The notes beneath the pieces were generated by a model. It searched no databases, was not told where the DNA came from, and saw only the letters and a list, made by a program, of their open reading frames with translations. From Nocardioides sp. (GTDB taxonomy: Bacteria; Actinomycetota; Actinomycetes; Propionibacteriales; Nocardioidaceae), in NCBI RefSeq assembly GCF_030019515.1, contig NZ_JASEEQ010000004.1, positions 307,769-371,768 of the forward strand: a DNA stretch of 64,000 bases, given 5' to 3'. Position numbers and translations under genes: made by a program. Below are positions 35,741 through 45,578 of the stretch, in pieces (position 1 is the first letter of the stretch; each line of letters starts with the position of its first letter).

Positions 35741-37387
35741 CTAGGCCGGGAGGGTCAGGTTCCGATGGCGCAGCACGAGCAGCCCGGTCACCGCGAGGCC
35801 GACGGCGACGGCGGTCAGCGCCAGGATCGGTCCGGCCGTGATGGCCGCGGCGGGTGCCTGCGGGCCGTGGGTGAACGGGGACAGGTCCTGGACCGGGGTC
35901 GGCAGGTTCAGGCTCGGTCCGAACATCGGGCCGGCGACCAGCATGGAGAGCATCAGCGCCCAGCTGACCGGCACCGACCAGCGTGGCGTCGCGCACCCGA
36001 TCGCCACGACGGAGGCACCCACGACCAGGACCCCGGGCAGCTGCGCCAGGCCCGCCCAGACCAGGCCGGCCACCTGCCCGCGGGTGTCGCCGAGGACCTG
36101 GCCGGTGGTCAGGGCCATGCTGACCGCGAACAGCACCACCAGGCCGGCCGCGCCGAGTACGGCATTGACCAGGTGGCCCCAGAGCCAACCGGCCCGGGTG
36201 ACGCCGGTGGCCAGCACGGACTCCAGGGTTCCGCCGGTCTCGTCGACCCGCATTCGAAGCAGCACCTGGACCACGTAGATCGCCACGAACATCCCCGTCA
36301 TCTGGATGATGGAGACCTGGTAGGCCTCGACGACCTGGTCAGTGCCGCCGACCTGCGTCCACCAGTCCTTGGCGTTGCCGGTGAGGTCCTGGATCTGCTC
36401 GGTGAGGTTGCCGAAGATCAGCCCGAACATCGACAGCACCACGGCCCAGCCGAGGAACGCGCCGCGTTGCAGTCGCCAGGTGAGCCCGACGGGACCGAGC
36501 AGGGAACGCGCGGCAACGGGGTGGCCGTGGCGCTCGGGCCACAGGCCTCGTCCGACATCACGGCGGGAGGCCAGCGCGACCGCGGCCGCCAGCAGCACCA
36601 CGAGCGCCAGGAGCGCCAGCAGCAGCGGGGCCCAGTGGGATCCGCCGAACGGACGGGTCTGCTGACCCCAGCCGATCGGCGAGAACCAGGCCGGCCAGTC
36701 GCTGGTCACCCGCAGGCCGGCCTTGTCCACGCTGCCCGCCATGTTGCCGATCCCGGAGAGCACGAAGGCGACCGCGAGGGCGCCTGCGGCCATGCCGGAG
36801 GCGCCGCGGGTGGTCGACGACAGCTGGCAGGTCACCGCGGCGACGCCGACCCAGACCAGCCCGACCGCGGCCACGGAGGCTCCGGCCAGGAATGCCCCTT
36901 CGACCGGCTGCCCGGATGCCAGGATCCCCACACCCAGGACGACGGTGAGGACGAGGTCGGCGGCCGCGGCGACGAGTACGCCGGCGGCCAGCCCGGCGTA
37001 CCGGCCGACCACGGTGGAGTCGAGCATCTCGGCCCGGCCGAGCTCTTCGTTCTGTCGCGTGTGCCGGATCACGGCGAACGTGCTCATCAAGGCAGCAAGG
37101 ACGGCCAGCGTGACGTACTCGCGGTGCAGCATGTATCCGCCGACGGTGGGCCCCGAGGTCAGCCCGAGCAGGCGCATGCCGGTGTTGGTGGCCACTATCC
37201 GGGTCTCCCGGACGAGGTCCTCGTGCACGGCCAGGCTGTCGTCGAACATCGCGGTGGTGGCCGCGACGAACAGCCCGAGTCCGGCCCACCAGGCGGTGAT
37301 CGTGTAGAGGTCGCGGCGTGCGGCGAGCCGGGTCAGGCGTGCGGTGCCGGCGAAGTCGGACGTGGTGAGCGTACGCATCGCGGTCAC
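35741..37387 (-). CDS. ABC transporter permease (polyketide-antibiotic exporter type)
   Basis: A 548-residue membrane protein with about twelve hydrophobic segments. It resembles actinobacterial permeases described as exporters of polyketide antibiotics, with the typical cytoplasmic stretch [22 protein letters not shown] and a second [17 protein letters not shown] in the other half. GTG 37387 overlaps the ATPase stop by four bases; ATG 37378 is an alternative. It pairs with the ATPase at 37384-38334. Substrate unknown. Confidence 0.87.
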   Translation of the reverse strand: MTAMRTLTTSDFAGTARLTRLAARRDLYTITAWWAGLGLFVAATTAMFDDSLAVHEDLVRETRIVATNTGMRLLGLTSGPTVGGYMLHREYVTLAVLAALMSTFAVIRHTRQNEELGRAEMLDSTVVGRYAGLAAGVLVAAAADLVLTVVLGVGILASGQPVEGAFLAGASVAAVGLVWVGVAAVTCQLSSTTRGASGMAAGALAVAFVLSGIGNMAGSVDKAGLRVTSDWPAWFSPIGWGQQTRPFGGSHWAPLLLALLALVVLLAAAVALASRRDVGRGLWPERHGHPVAARSLLGPVGLTWRLQRGAFLGWAVVLSMFGLIFGNLTEQIQDLTGNAKDWWTQVGGTDQVVEAYQVSIIQMTGMFVAIYVVQVLLRMRVDETGGTLESVLATGVTRAGWLWGHLVNAVLGAAGLVVLFAVSMALTTGQVLGDTRGQVAGLVWAGLAQLPGVLVVGASVVAIGCATPRWSVPVSWALMLSMLVAGPMFGPSLNLPTPVQDLSPFTHGPQAPAAAITAGPILALTAVAVGLAVTGLLVLRHRNLTLPA

Positions 37388-38334
37388 ACCGCCCCCGGGA
37401 CCGCCGACCGGTCGAGCTGGTCGCCGTAGTGCCGCAGGAACAGCTCCTCCAGGGTCGGCGGTGTGCTGGTCAGGGCCCGGACGTCGTAGCGGACCAGCGC
37501 CTCGAGCGCGGCGTTGAGGTCGGCCGGGTCGACGCTGAACCGCGCCTTGTGCTCCTCGACGACCAGGTCGTGCAGCAGGGGCAGCGAAGCCAGGCCCCCT
37601 GGCGACCGGGAGGTCTCGACCTCGACGGAGGTGCGGGTGAGGTGCCGCATCTCGGCGAAGGTGCCGGACTCGGCGGCGCGCCCGTTGCGGATGATCGTGA
37701 CCCGGTCACACAGGGCCTCGACCTCGGAGAGGATGTGGCTGGACAGGAGCACGGTGCGTCCACGGTCGCGCACCGCGCGGACGACGTCCTGGAACACCGT
37801 CGCCATCAGCGGGTCCAGCCCCGAGGTGGGCTCATCGAGCAGGTACAGCTCCACGTCCGAGGCGAACGCTGCCACCAGCGCCACCTTCTGCCGGTTGCCC
37901 TTGGAGTAGGAGCGGATCTGCTTGGTCGGGTCGAGCTCGAAGCGTTCCAGCAGCTCACGACGGCGCGACGGCACCAGCCCACCGCGCAGGTCCGCGAGCA
38001 GGTCGATGACCTCGCCACCGGTGAGGTTGGGCCACAGGTTGACCTCACCGGGCACGTACGCCAGCCGGCGGTGCAGGGCCGCGGTGTCGCGCCACGGATC
38101 ACCCCCCAGGAGCGTGACCCGGCCGCCAGAGATCCGCAGCATCCCGAGCAGGATCCGCATCGTGGTGGTCTTCCCGGCCCCGTTGGGGCCGAGGAAGCCG
38201 TGTACCTCACCAGTGGAGACCGTCAGGTCCAGATGGTCGAGCGCCCTGGTCGACCCGAAGTCCTTGATCAACCCAGAGGCCGTCACGGCATCATTCCCGA
38301 GGGCAGGTTCGTTCGTTGTCGGTACCTCACCCAT
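37384..38334 (-). CDS. ABC transporter ATP-binding protein (drug exporter type)
   Basis: A 316-residue ATPase of the DrrA-like class. Walker A is [17 protein letters not shown], the signature-like stretch is [16 protein letters not shown], Walker B is [13 protein letters not shown] and the switch His is in LLSSHILSE. The usual LSGGQ is replaced by YSKGN, as seen in exporters of this type. A C-terminal domain of ~80 residues is the DrrA extension. ATG 38334 has GGAAGGG upstream. It is coupled to the permease gene by a GTGA overlap. Confidence 0.92.
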   Translation of the reverse strand: MGEVPTTNEPALGNDAVTASGLIKDFGSTRALDHLDLTVSTGEVHGFLGPNGAGKTTTMRILLGMLRISGGRVTLLGGDPWRDTAALHRRLAYVPGEVNLWPNLTGGEVIDLLADLRGGLVPSRRRELLERFELDPTKQIRSYSKGNRQKVALVAAFASDVELYLLDEPTSGLDPLMATVFQDVVRAVRDRGRTVLLSSHILSEVEALCDRVTIIRNGRAAESGTFAEMRHLTRTSVEVETSRSPGGLASLPLLHDLVVEEHKARFSVDPADLNAALEALVRYDVRALTSTPPTLEELFLRHYGDQLDRSAVPGAV

Positions 38335-38441
38335 GCTCGAACCCTTCCCGTGGGTGTTCTCGGTGGACAGAGGCGGAGGCCCCGAGCTGCTGGGAATCGA
38401 CGCCGGGAGTGCGGAGCATCCTCCGATCCCACCCCTTGCCG

Positions 38442-39308
38442 TCAGCGGATGCCTGCTGGGTGGCGGACCCGGTCCGTCGAGGTGGGACGCAGCAGCAGGA
38501 CGGCTGCCAGGAGATAGGCCAGCACGACGACCGGCTCCCCCGGGTCGTAGGAGACGGCGCCCGGGATGTCGGCGGCGACCTGGAACGGCATCGCGACGAT
38601 GTAGCCGACCTGGTGGAGGAGGCCCGCCACCACGGCGACCACGCCGAGGACGAACCCCCAGGTGGTGCGGCGCCACAGCAGGATCGCCGCCGCGGTGTAC
38701 AGCGGGACCAGCAGGGTCAGGTCGAGCGCGATGCCCAGGTGGACGATGGTGTCGGTCTCGACCAGCCGGCTCCCGTCGGGTACGTCGCCGGTGATCGCGT
38801 TGTCGAGCGCGAAGTACACCCACATGCCGCCGAGTGCCGCGGCGAGCAGGCCGAGGACGACAGCTGCGCCCTTCATCCCCGACCCTGCCTGGACCCGGTC
38901 GGTGAACGCCGCCAGGTCCACCGTGGTCAGCTGCAGGACCAGCGCGGTCACGCTCGTCGCCAAGACCCCGGCATGGAGCAGGAAGAGGTCGTTGAACCCG
39001 GTCCCGAACAGGTAGTAGCCGTAGCCGTAGACCAGGTAGGCGAGCAGGCTGAGGACCAGCAGTCGGGCACGACCCGGACCGCGCCGGGCAGTCAAGCCGG
39101 CGACCACGAACGCTGGTACGACGAGGATGACGGTGACCAGGTCGTAGGCGCGGAACATCTGCGCGGTCGACGCCGCGCCGGTGTACACGTCGTCGAGGAG
39201 CAGACCGGCCGCGGACGCGACCGACGCCAGGACCGCGGCAGCGACGGTGAACCAGCGTGCGGCCGACCCGGCTGACCGACCGTGTGGTCCTGTGGTCGTG
39301 GACGTGAC
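38442..39308 (-). CDS. Multi-pass membrane protein with unclear start codon
   Basis: About 289 residues with seven or so hydrophobic segments, for example [20 protein letters not shown] and [19 protein letters not shown]. No family is recognised. The frame contains no ATG, GTG or TTG between the first membrane segment and a point overlapping the next gene's start. A strong ribosome site (GAGAGGAG) lies five bases before a GTC at 39308-39306, so either GTC or a mutated GTG is the likely start. The first normal start inside the frame is a GTG after membrane segment 1. Confidence 0.6.
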   Translation of the reverse strand, partial: VTSTTTGPHGRSAGSAARWFTVAAAVLASVASAAGLLLDDVYTGAASTAQMFRAYDLVTVILVVPAFVVAGLTARRGPGRARLLVLSLLAYLVYGYGYYLFGTGFNDLFLLHAGVLATSVTALVLQLTTVDLAAFTDRVQAGSGMKGAAVVLGLLAAALGGMWVYFALDNAITGDVPDGSRLVETDTIVHLGIALDLTLLVPLYTAAAILLWRRTTWGFVLGVVAVVAGLLHQVGYIVAMPFQVAADIPGAVSYDPGEPVVVLAYLLAAVLLLRPTSTDRVRHPAGIR

Positions 39309-39465
39309 GTCCGCTCCTCTCGGACAGCCGCGGTGGCCCGCGTGCGGATGGCGGCGGCTCGGCGCGCCCTCCTGCGACGGTAGGTCAGCCGGGACGCCGG
39401 AGGCAGGGCCGAATGTCCCGCGTCGTCGCGCCGGGCCCAGGCCGCCCGCCCCTACGATGTCGAGG

Positions 39466-40341
39466 GTGCCGGCGATCTCCAGAGACAAGACCTTCGTGCT
39501 CGGTGTCGGCGCCCAGAAGGCCGGGACGTCGTGGCTGCACGACCACCTGGCGTCCTCGCCGCAGTGCGACCCGGGCTTCATGAAGGAGTACCACGTCTGG
39601 GACGGCCTGGATCTCGAGGCGATGGCCCACTTCCGGGACCGGCTGATGAAGCGGGCCCAGCGGGCCGCGGCGCAGATGGCGCGAGGTCAGGACGCCGATC
39701 CGGAGAATCTCCGGCTGGCGTCGTTCTACGCCGACCCGGAGGCCTACTTCGACTACTTCGAGCTGCTGCTCTCCCGCCCCGGCATCCGGGCGACCACCGA
39801 CATCACCCCCTCCTACGCGATGCTCTCCGCCGAGCGACTGGCCGCGATCAGGGACGGCTTCGGGCGCCGCGGGATCCGGGTGGCGCCGGTGCTCCTGATG
39901 CGGGAGCCGGCGGAGCGGATCTGGTCGGCGGTCCGGATGTACAAGAAGCGGCGCCCCGAGCGGCACGACCGGGCGCCGGAGGAGCGGGTGCTCGAGGTGT
40001 ACGCCGAGCCCTGGTTCGAGCTGCGCACCCGCTACGAGCACACCATGGCGGCCCTGGAGTCCGTGTTCGGCCGTGACGGGGTGCACTACGAGCTCTACGA
40101 GCGGCTCTTCGAGGAGTCCACCGTCCGGGAGCTGTCCGCGTTCGTCGGGATCGACCCGGTACCGGCCGACACCGACCGCCGGGTGAACGCGTCGCCGAAG
40201 AGCGACCTGCTGCGGCTGCCCGACGACTCGGCGCGGCGGATCGCCGAGCACTACCGGGCGACCTACGAGGCCGCCGCGGACCGGCTGGGTCAGGACGTGG
40301 TCGCTGCCGCCTGGCCCGACCAGCGCTGGCTCGACGGCTGA
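39466..40341 (+). CDS. Sulfotransferase family protein
   Basis: A 291-residue PAPS-dependent sulfotransferase fold. The 5'-phosphosulfate loop is GAQKAGTSWLHDHL (about 15-28). The conserved TPSYAML segment and the 3'-phosphate motif REPAERIWSAVRMY follow. It resembles heparan-sulfate-type bacterial sulfotransferases; the acceptor is unknown. GTG 39466 lies seven bases after TACGAT (39453-39458), suggesting a leaderless transcript; an in-frame ATG at 39457 would lie within that promoter. Confidence 0.85.
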   Translation: MPAISRDKTFVLGVGAQKAGTSWLHDHLASSPQCDPGFMKEYHVWDGLDLEAMAHFRDRLMKRAQRAAAQMARGQDADPENLRLASFYADPEAYFDYFELLLSRPGIRATTDITPSYAMLSAERLAAIRDGFGRRGIRVAPVLLMREPAERIWSAVRMYKKRRPERHDRAPEERVLEVYAEPWFELRTRYEHTMAALESVFGRDGVHYELYERLFEESTVRELSAFVGIDPVPADTDRRVNASPKSDLLRLPDDSARRIAEHYRATYEAAADRLGQDVVAAAWPDQRWLDG

Positions 40342-40361
40342 GTGGCCGGCGCCGTCGTGGC

Positions 40362-41093
40362 TCAGCCGTTGCGATGCCGTACGGAGACGAGGGCGAACGA
40401 CTCGTCGCCGCCGGACATGTCTCGCTCGCGGACGATGCCGAGGCCAGGAGCGTAGAGCTTGAGGGAGAGCACCGGCTTCTCGAGCCGGGTCCACTCGAAG
40501 CTGCGCACGACATGGCGGACCTTGGCGTAGGGCACGGTGGCCGAGGCGTTGACCTGCACGATCCAGGCCTGGTCCTCGGCCTCGCCCCGGTAGTACTCCT
40601 GGCGGTAGGCGTCGGTGGGCCGCGGGTGCGCGGGCATGATGATGCCGGCGACGGCTCCGTCCACGCCCGCCTCCCAGGACCCCTCCCGGCTCTCCAGGCG
40701 GCCACGACGGTCGTAGGTCGCCGTCGCCTCGCCGAAGTACCAGACGTTGCCGTCGTCGTCCGCGGCGTACCAGTCGGAGGTCTGCTCCGCCAGGCTGCCG
40801 TCGGCGCGGCGCAGCGTGTCGCGCACCACCGTCGTGGCGACGCCATCGACCCGCTTCGTCCGGTGCGTGACCCGGACCCGCTCGACGTATCGCTCGCCGT
40901 CGTCGGTCCCGCGGTAGCGGGAGACGGTTCCCGGCTCGAGCGGGAAGTACTCGTTCTGCTGCGGGCTGTCGAACTGTGCGCGGTCCGTGGCCGTCGGTGC
41001 CTCGGGCGCCCGTCCGAGCGTCGGCGTCGAGGCGGCTGCGATCCCGCCGAGGACGGTGAGTGCTGCGGTGACAGCGACGAGCCTGCTGACCAT
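40362..41093 (-). CDS. Hypothetical secreted protein
   Basis: A 243-residue protein with a signal peptide (VSRLVAVTAALTVLGGIAAAS, likely cleaved near residue 22). The mature part is rich in beta strands and aromatic residues: SRYRGTDDGERYVERVRVTHRT, DWYAADDDGNVWYFGE, YAPGLGIVRERD. The pattern resembles exported proteins of unknown function that describe a dose-like text of repeated strands. No catalytic residues are evident. Confidence 0.72.
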   Translation of the reverse strand: MVSRLVAVTAALTVLGGIAAASTPTLGRAPEAPTATDRAQFDSPQQNEYFPLEPGTVSRYRGTDDGERYVERVRVTHRTKRVDGVATTVVRDTLRRADGSLAEQTSDWYAADDDGNVWYFGEATATYDRRGRLESREGSWEAGVDGAVAGIIMPAHPRPTDAYRQEYYRGEAEDQAWIVQVNASATVPYAKVRHVVRSFEWTRLEKPVLSLKLYAPGLGIVRERDMSGGDESFALVSVRHRNG

Positions 41094-41136
41094 GGCGTGC
41101 TCCGTTCGTGCGATCCGGTACCACCACGGTTCCCAC

Positions 41137-41850
41137 CTAGACCGCCGGTACGCCCCCTTGCAGCACCCCGGTCAGCCACGACAGCTGGTCGCTGACCAGC
41201 ATCAGCCCGTAGCCGAACAGCACCACGGCCGAGGCGCGGGACAGCAACAGGCCCCGGGCGCGCACCCAGCGAAGCGTCGGCCCGAGCCGCCCGAGGAACA
41301 CCGCGGTGACGAGGAGGGGGAGGGTCAGCCCGGCGGCGTAGCAGCCCAGCAGCAGGCCGCCGCGGCCCGCCCCGTCCTGGTCGGCCGCGATCGTGAGCAC
41401 CGACCCGAGCACCGGCCCGATGCACGGAGTCCAGCCGAACGCGAACGCCGCGCCCATGACCGGGGCCGCCCAGGCGGCGCCGGCGCCGGGCCGCGGGTGG
41501 AAGCGCAGCTCGCGCCCCCGCGCGAACGGCAGGTCGAGGGTGCCGGCGAACATCAGCACGGCCAGCACGAGCACGATCGCGCCGCCGATCCGGGTGATCG
41601 AGACCTGCTGGCGGGCCAGTGCGCCGCCCAGCGCCGTGGCGGACAGCCCGAGCAGCACGAAGACGACGCCGAACCCCGCGGCGAAGGCGGTGGTCCCGCC
41701 CAGCACCCGGCCCAGGCTGCGCCGCTGCTCGAGGTCGGTGATCCCGAGGCCGGTCGCCACGGACAGGTACACCGGCACGAGGGGAAGGACGCAGGGCGAG
41801 GCGAACGAGACGACGCCAGCGGCGAACACGAGCGCGATCTCTGCGGCCAT
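41137..41850 (-). CDS. ccdA: CcdA-family thiol-disulfide transporter
   Basis: A 237-residue membrane protein with six hydrophobic segments and both redox motifs of the CcdA/DsbD core: SPCVLPLVPVYLS near residue 18 and TPCIGPVLGSVL near residue 141. It moves reducing power across the membrane to keep apocytochrome CXXCH cysteines and CcmG reduced. It is divergent from ccmA, and the 28-bp site at 41864-41891 lies in its promoter region, linking it to the ccm cluster. Confidence 0.92.
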   Translation of the reverse strand: MAAEIALVFAAGVVSFASPCVLPLVPVYLSVATGLGITDLEQRRSLGRVLGGTTAFAAGFGVVFVLLGLSATALGGALARQQVSITRIGGAIVLVLAVLMFAGTLDLPFARGRELRFHPRPGAGAAWAAPVMGAAFAFGWTPCIGPVLGSVLTIAADQDGAGRGGLLLGCYAAGLTLPLLVTAVFLGRLGPTLRWVRARGLLLSRASAVVLFGYGLMLVSDQLSWLTGVLQGGVPAV

Positions 41851-41863
41851 CGGCCCCTCCCGG

Positions 41864-41891
41864 TCTAAGGTGCAAAAGTATGACCGTTAGA
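41864..41891. promoter_or_regulatory. 28-bp palindrome-ended site 1 (ccdA promoter)
   Basis: The site begins TCTAAGG and ends CGTTAGA, with a CAAAA core. It has the same length and ends as sites 2 and 3 in this cluster. It lies 14-41 bases upstream of the ccdA start, where a repressor could block transcription. Confidence 0.6.
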
Positions 41892-41955
41892 AACCGGGAC
41901 GGCAAGGGTGGACAAGAGCGCCGTTGACGACGAGCGCTCGGCCGCCTACCGTCCC

Positions 41956-41983
41956 TCTAACGTTCAATTCATTCGTCGTTAGA
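41956..41983. promoter_or_regulatory. 28-bp palindrome-ended site 2 (ccmA promoter)
   Basis: TCTAACG and CGTTAGA form exact 7-bp arms, 8 bp if the flanking C and G are included, around a 14-base A/T-rich centre. The site ends 13 bases before the ccmA start. Confidence 0.65.
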
Positions 41984-41996
41984 GTGGAGGCCCGCC

Positions 41997-42644
41997 GTGG
42001 GCGTGATCGAGTTGCATCGCGTGGCCCGCCTCTTCGACGGGATGCCGGCGATCAGCCAGGTCGACCTCGAGGTCCAGCGAGGCGCGCGGGTCTGGCTCTC
42101 GGGCACCAACGGCTCGGGGAAGTCCACGCTGCTGCGCGTCGTGGCGACCGCGCTGTCTCCGACGTTCGGCGGCGGGACCGTGTGCGGCCTCGACCTGGTC
42201 CGCCAGCGGAACGCGGTCCGGGCCCGGGTCGAGCTGCTCGGTCACGACCCGCGGTTCTACCGCGAGCTGACCGCCCGGGAGAACCTCCGGTTCGTCTGCT
42301 CGCTCACCGGGGCCGACGCCGGCCGGATCGACGGCGCGCTCGAGCGCGTCGGGCTGGTCGAGGTCGCCGACGTGCGCTTCGCCAGCTTCTCCCAGGGCAT
42401 GCGCCAGCGGCTCGCCCTCGCGCGCTGCCTCGTGCGCGAGCCCGAGGTGGTGCTGCTCGACGAGCCGTACGCCGGCCTCGACGAGGACGCGCGCTCGGTG
42501 GTCGACGACGTCCTCGTCGAGGCCGGCGCGCGCGGCCGCACCGTGCTGCTGGCCAGCCATGAGCAGCCGCCCGACGGCCTGGTGGACCGCCGCGTCGTGA
42601 TGGACGCCGGCCGGGTGGTCGCGCACGACGGAGCCCTGCGGTGA
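41997..42644 (+). CDS. ccmA: Heme ABC exporter ATP-binding protein CcmA
   Basis: ATPase of the CcmABCD complex that loads heme onto CcmE, 215 residues. Walker A is GTNGSGKSTLLRV, the signature is SFSQGMRQRLALARCL, Walker B is VVLLDEPYAGLD and the switch His is in ASHEQ. The QGMRQR signature and short length match CcmA rather than general ABC exporters. GTG 41997 starts the cluster, just after 28-bp site 2, and the gene overlaps ccmB by four bases. Confidence 0.93.
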   Translation: MGVIELHRVARLFDGMPAISQVDLEVQRGARVWLSGTNGSGKSTLLRVVATALSPTFGGGTVCGLDLVRQRNAVRARVELLGHDPRFYRELTARENLRFVCSLTGADAGRIDGALERVGLVEVADVRFASFSQGMRQRLALARCLVREPEVVLLDEPYAGLDEDARSVVDDVLVEAGARGRTVLLASHEQPPDGLVDRRVVMDAGRVVAHDGALR

Positions 42645-43303
42645 CCGGCTCCGCGGTCTGGGCCGTCGCCGGCAAGGACCTGCGGGCCGAGGCGCGCAGC
42701 AAGTACGCCCTCGGGTCGGTGCTGCCGTTCGCCGCGACCATGCTGCTCGCCTTCGGGTTCGCCCTCGGGCCGGACCGGGTGCTGCTCGAGCGGGCGGCCC
42801 CCGGCCTGCTGTGGCTCGCGGCCCTCTTCGCCGCCGTCGACCTGTTCCACCGCTCCTACCAGGCCGAGGCGGACGCGGGTGCCCTCGACGGGCTCGTCCT
42901 GGCGCCACTGCACAAGGGGGACATCTTCCTCGGCAAGGCCGTCGCCGCCGCCGTCCAGGTGCTGGTGCTCGTCCTGGGCACCGGCCTGATCGTCACGGTG
43001 CTGTTCGGGCTCGAGCTCTCCCGGGCGCCGCTGCTGCTGCTCACCGCCGTGCTCGGCGTCGCCGGGCTGAGTGCCCTCGGCAGCCTCTTCGGCCTGCTCA
43101 CGGTGCTCGGCCGACGCCAGGCCGCGCTGCCCGTCCTGCTGCTGCCGCTCGTCACTCCCGTGCTGATCGCCGCCATTCGCGCGACCGCCACGCTGGTCGA
43201 GGGCAGCGCCGGCGTGGTCGGCTGGCTCGGCGTGCTGGCCGCCTTCGACGCGATGTTCCTCGCCGCCGGCTACCTGGTCTTCGGGTATCTGCTTGAGGAC
43301 TGA
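42641..43303 (+). CDS. ccmB: Heme exporter protein CcmB
   Basis: A 220-residue membrane protein with six hydrophobic segments, the permease partner of CcmA. It begins with the typical VAGKDLRAEARSKYALGSVLPF and has FHRSYQAEADAGALDGLVLAP in the first cytoplasmic loop. It is coupled to ccmA by GTGA. Confidence 0.9.
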   Translation: MTGSAVWAVAGKDLRAEARSKYALGSVLPFAATMLLAFGFALGPDRVLLERAAPGLLWLAALFAAVDLFHRSYQAEADAGALDGLVLAPLHKGDIFLGKAVAAAVQVLVLVLGTGLIVTVLFGLELSRAPLLLLTAVLGVAGLSALGSLFGLLTVLGRRQAALPVLLLPLVTPVLIAAIRATATLVEGSAGVVGWLGVLAAFDAMFLAAGYLVFGYLLED

Positions 43304-43321
43304 ACCACCTGCCGATCGCTC

Positions 43322-43350
43322 TTGACACGGCGACCGGCGAGGGTGACTCT
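43322..43350 (+). promoter_or_regulatory. Promoter of the diheme cytochrome gene
   Basis: TTGACA (43322-43327), 17 bases, then GACTCT (43345-43350), which matches TANNNT only at the second and sixth bases. The predicted transcription start falls inside 28-bp site 3, so binding there should block initiation. Confidence 0.5.
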
Positions 43351-43351
43351 C

Positions 43352-43379
43352 TCTAAGACACAAAAATGTGTCTGATAGA
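43352..43379. promoter_or_regulatory. 28-bp palindrome-ended site 3 (diheme cytochrome promoter)
   Basis: The site runs TCTAAGACACAAAA ... TGATAGA. It also contains AGACACA/TGTGTCT arms around AAAA (43356-43373) and nested CTCTCTCTA/TAGAGAGAG arms outside them. It has the same length and ends as sites 1 and 2 and overlaps the expected transcription start. Confidence 0.65.
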
Positions 43380-43394
43380 GAGAGGCGTCACGCG

Positions 43395-44795
43395 ATGGTC
43401 AAGCAGGAAGACCCTCACCAGGTATCACCACCCGATCCTCGGGAGCGTCGCGGTCGCCGACCGCGACGCTTCATCGCCACCGTGGGCATCCTCGCCCTCG
43501 GCGGCCTGGTGACCCTGGCCTACCAGGCAACGGCGGGCCCGCCGGCGGCGAAGCCGGCGACCGTCCAGACCCCCCCGTCCGCCGGCGAGAACGCGCAGGC
43601 GATGGTCAAGGAGGGCCGGCACACCTTCCGCTACGACACGTTCGGGGACCAGCAGTTCTGGGGCGGCACGCTCCAGCTCCACGACGCGATCGCGGGAGAG
43701 GACAACGGCGGCGTCGGAGGCGGCGTCAGCCCCAAGACGGCGCTGGCCGTCGGCCTCAAGGTCGACGTCAACCGCCTGCCCGCCAGCGTCCGGACGGCGC
43801 TGGCGAACGGCAAGGTGAACCTCGACGACCCGGCCGTCACCCTGGCCCTGCTCAAGCTGAAGTCGGTGGTCGGCGTGAAGGGGTTCTTCAACTCCGACGG
43901 CACCCTGCGGACCGTCGGCATCGAGTGCGCGCTGTGCCACTCGACGGTCGACGACTCCTTCGCACCGGGCATCGGGAACCGGCTCGACGGCTGGGCCAAC
44001 CGGGACCTCAACGTCGGGGCGATCGTGTCCCTCGCGCCGAACCTGCAGCCGATCGCCGATCTGCTGCACACCGACGTCGACACGGTCAAGCAGGTCCTGG
44101 CCGCCTGGGGCCCGGGCAGGTTCGATGCGCAGCTGTTCCTCGACGGGAAGGCCTTCCGGCCGGACGGTACGACGGCGGCCACGGTGCTGCCGCCCGCGTT
44201 CGGGCTGCAGGGGGTCAACCAGCACACCTCGACCGGGTGGGGCTCGGTGACGTACTGGAACGCCTTCGTGGCGAACCTGGAGATGCACGGTCAGGGCAAC
44301 TTCTACGACCCGCGTCTCGACAACGCCGACCAGTTCCCGATCGCGGCGGAGAACGGCTTCGGCCACGTCCGGTCGAAGGTCGACAAGATCTCGTCGAAGC
44401 TGCCGGCGCTCGCCGCCTACCAGCTGTCCCTGACCGCGCCGACGCCGCCGAAGGGCAGCTTCAACGCGAAGGCGGCAGCGCGCGGTGAGTCGCTGTTCAT
44501 GGGACAGGCCCAGTGCTCGACCTGCCACGTCCCGCCGACGTTCACCGAGCCGGGCTTCAACATGCACACCGGCGACGAGATCGGGATCGACAGCTTCCAG
44601 GCCGATCGCTCGCCGACGCACATGTACCGCACCAGCCCGCTGAAGGGCCTGTGGAGCCACCAGAAGGGCGGCTTCTACCACGATGGTCGGTTCCCGGAGC
44701 TGGTCGATGTCGTCCAGCACTACAACGACACCTTCGGCCTGGGCCTCACCGATGCCCAGGAGCAAGACCTCGTCCAGTACCTGAAGTCGCTCTGA
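43395..44795 (+). CDS. Diheme cytochrome c, membrane-anchored
   Basis: A 466-residue protein with a membrane anchor (about 26-48) and two heme c motifs, CALCH (178-182) and CSTCH (374-378). The second half resembles the C-terminal domain of diheme cytochrome c peroxidases and related proteins (RGESLFMGQAQCSTCHVPPTF ... GGFYHDGRFPELVDVVQHYN). The start at ATG 43395 has AGAGAGG upstream and skips nine codons of the longer frame from 43368, which lie in the operator. It is the obvious client of the surrounding maturation genes. Its electron partners are unknown. Confidence 0.85.
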   Translation: MVKQEDPHQVSPPDPRERRGRRPRRFIATVGILALGGLVTLAYQATAGPPAAKPATVQTPPSAGENAQAMVKEGRHTFRYDTFGDQQFWGGTLQLHDAIAGEDNGGVGGGVSPKTALAVGLKVDVNRLPASVRTALANGKVNLDDPAVTLALLKLKSVVGVKGFFNSDGTLRTVGIECALCHSTVDDSFAPGIGNRLDGWANRDLNVGAIVSLAPNLQPIADLLHTDVDTVKQVLAAWGPGRFDAQLFLDGKAFRPDGTTAATVLPPAFGLQGVNQHTSTGWGSVTYWNAFVANLEMHGQGNFYDPRLDNADQFPIAAENGFGHVRSKVDKISSKLPALAAYQLSLTAPTPPKGSFNAKAAARGESLFMGQAQCSTCHVPPTFTEPGFNMHTGDEIGIDSFQADRSPTHMYRTSPLKGLWSHQKGGFYHDGRFPELVDVVQHYNDTFGLGLTDAQEQDLVQYLKSL

Positions 44796-44807
44796 CGGGG
44801 ATGTGAG

Positions 44808-45578
44808 ATGAAGACCTTCGATCGCCTTCTCGTCACGGTCGGGACCCCTCGGGCCCAACGGCTCTTCGGTGGCGCTGCGTTGGTCACGTTGGGAGGCACC
44901 GCCGTCATGGCACTTGCGGTGGTGCCCCCCGACGCCGAGCAGGGGGACGTGCAACGGCTGATGTACGTGCACGTCCCCGCTGCCTGGCTGGCCTTCCTGT
45001 CCTTCGGTGTCGTCTTCGCCGCGAGCATCGCCTACCTCCGGACCGGCCAGATCCGGTGGGACCGGATGGCGGTCGCCTCGGCAGAGATCGGCGTGCTGTT
45101 CTGCTCGCTCACGCTGTTCCTCGGCTCGCTGTGGGGCCGCCCGGTCTGGGGCACCTGGTGGACCTGGGACCCCCGGCTGACCACCACCGTGGTCCTGCTG
45201 CTGATCTACCTCGGCTACCTCTCGGTCCGCCGCGTCGCCGACAGCCCGAGCCGCCGGGCGCACTGGTCGGCGGTGATCGGGGTGATCGGGTTCCTCGACG
45301 TCCCGATCGTGCACATGTCCGTGGTCTGGTGGCGGTCCCTGCACCAGGAGGCCACCGTCGTCCGCCCCGGCGCGCCCACGATGGACCCCAGCATGCTCGC
45401 CACCCTGCTGCTCGGGGCCGTGGCGTTCTCAGTCGTCTACGGCTACCTGATGGCCGTCCGGATGCGGGTCGGTCGCCTGGAGGACAGCGCGGCCGGCTCG
45501 CTGATGCGCCGACCGACCCCACGCGCGGGGCTGGTCGCCGCCGCGCCCCGCGTCGACGGAGGTGAGGGTCGTGGCTGA
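44808..45578 (+). CDS. ccmC: Heme transporter CcmC
   Basis: Membrane heme-handling protein, 256 residues, with six hydrophobic segments and the tryptophan-rich WWD motif WGTWWTWDPRLT. External His residues are in YVHVPAAW and PIVHMSV. It presents heme to CcmE. It lies 12 bases after the diheme gene and overlaps ccmD by eight bases. Confidence 0.94.
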   Translation: MKTFDRLLVTVGTPRAQRLFGGAALVTLGGTAVMALAVVPPDAEQGDVQRLMYVHVPAAWLAFLSFGVVFAASIAYLRTGQIRWDRMAVASAEIGVLFCSLTLFLGSLWGRPVWGTWWTWDPRLTTTVVLLLIYLGYLSVRRVADSPSRRAHWSAVIGVIGFLDVPIVHMSVVWWRSLHQEATVVRPGAPTMDPSMLATLLLGAVAFSVVYGYLMAVRMRVGRLEDSAAGSLMRRPTPRAGLVAAAPRVDGGEGRG

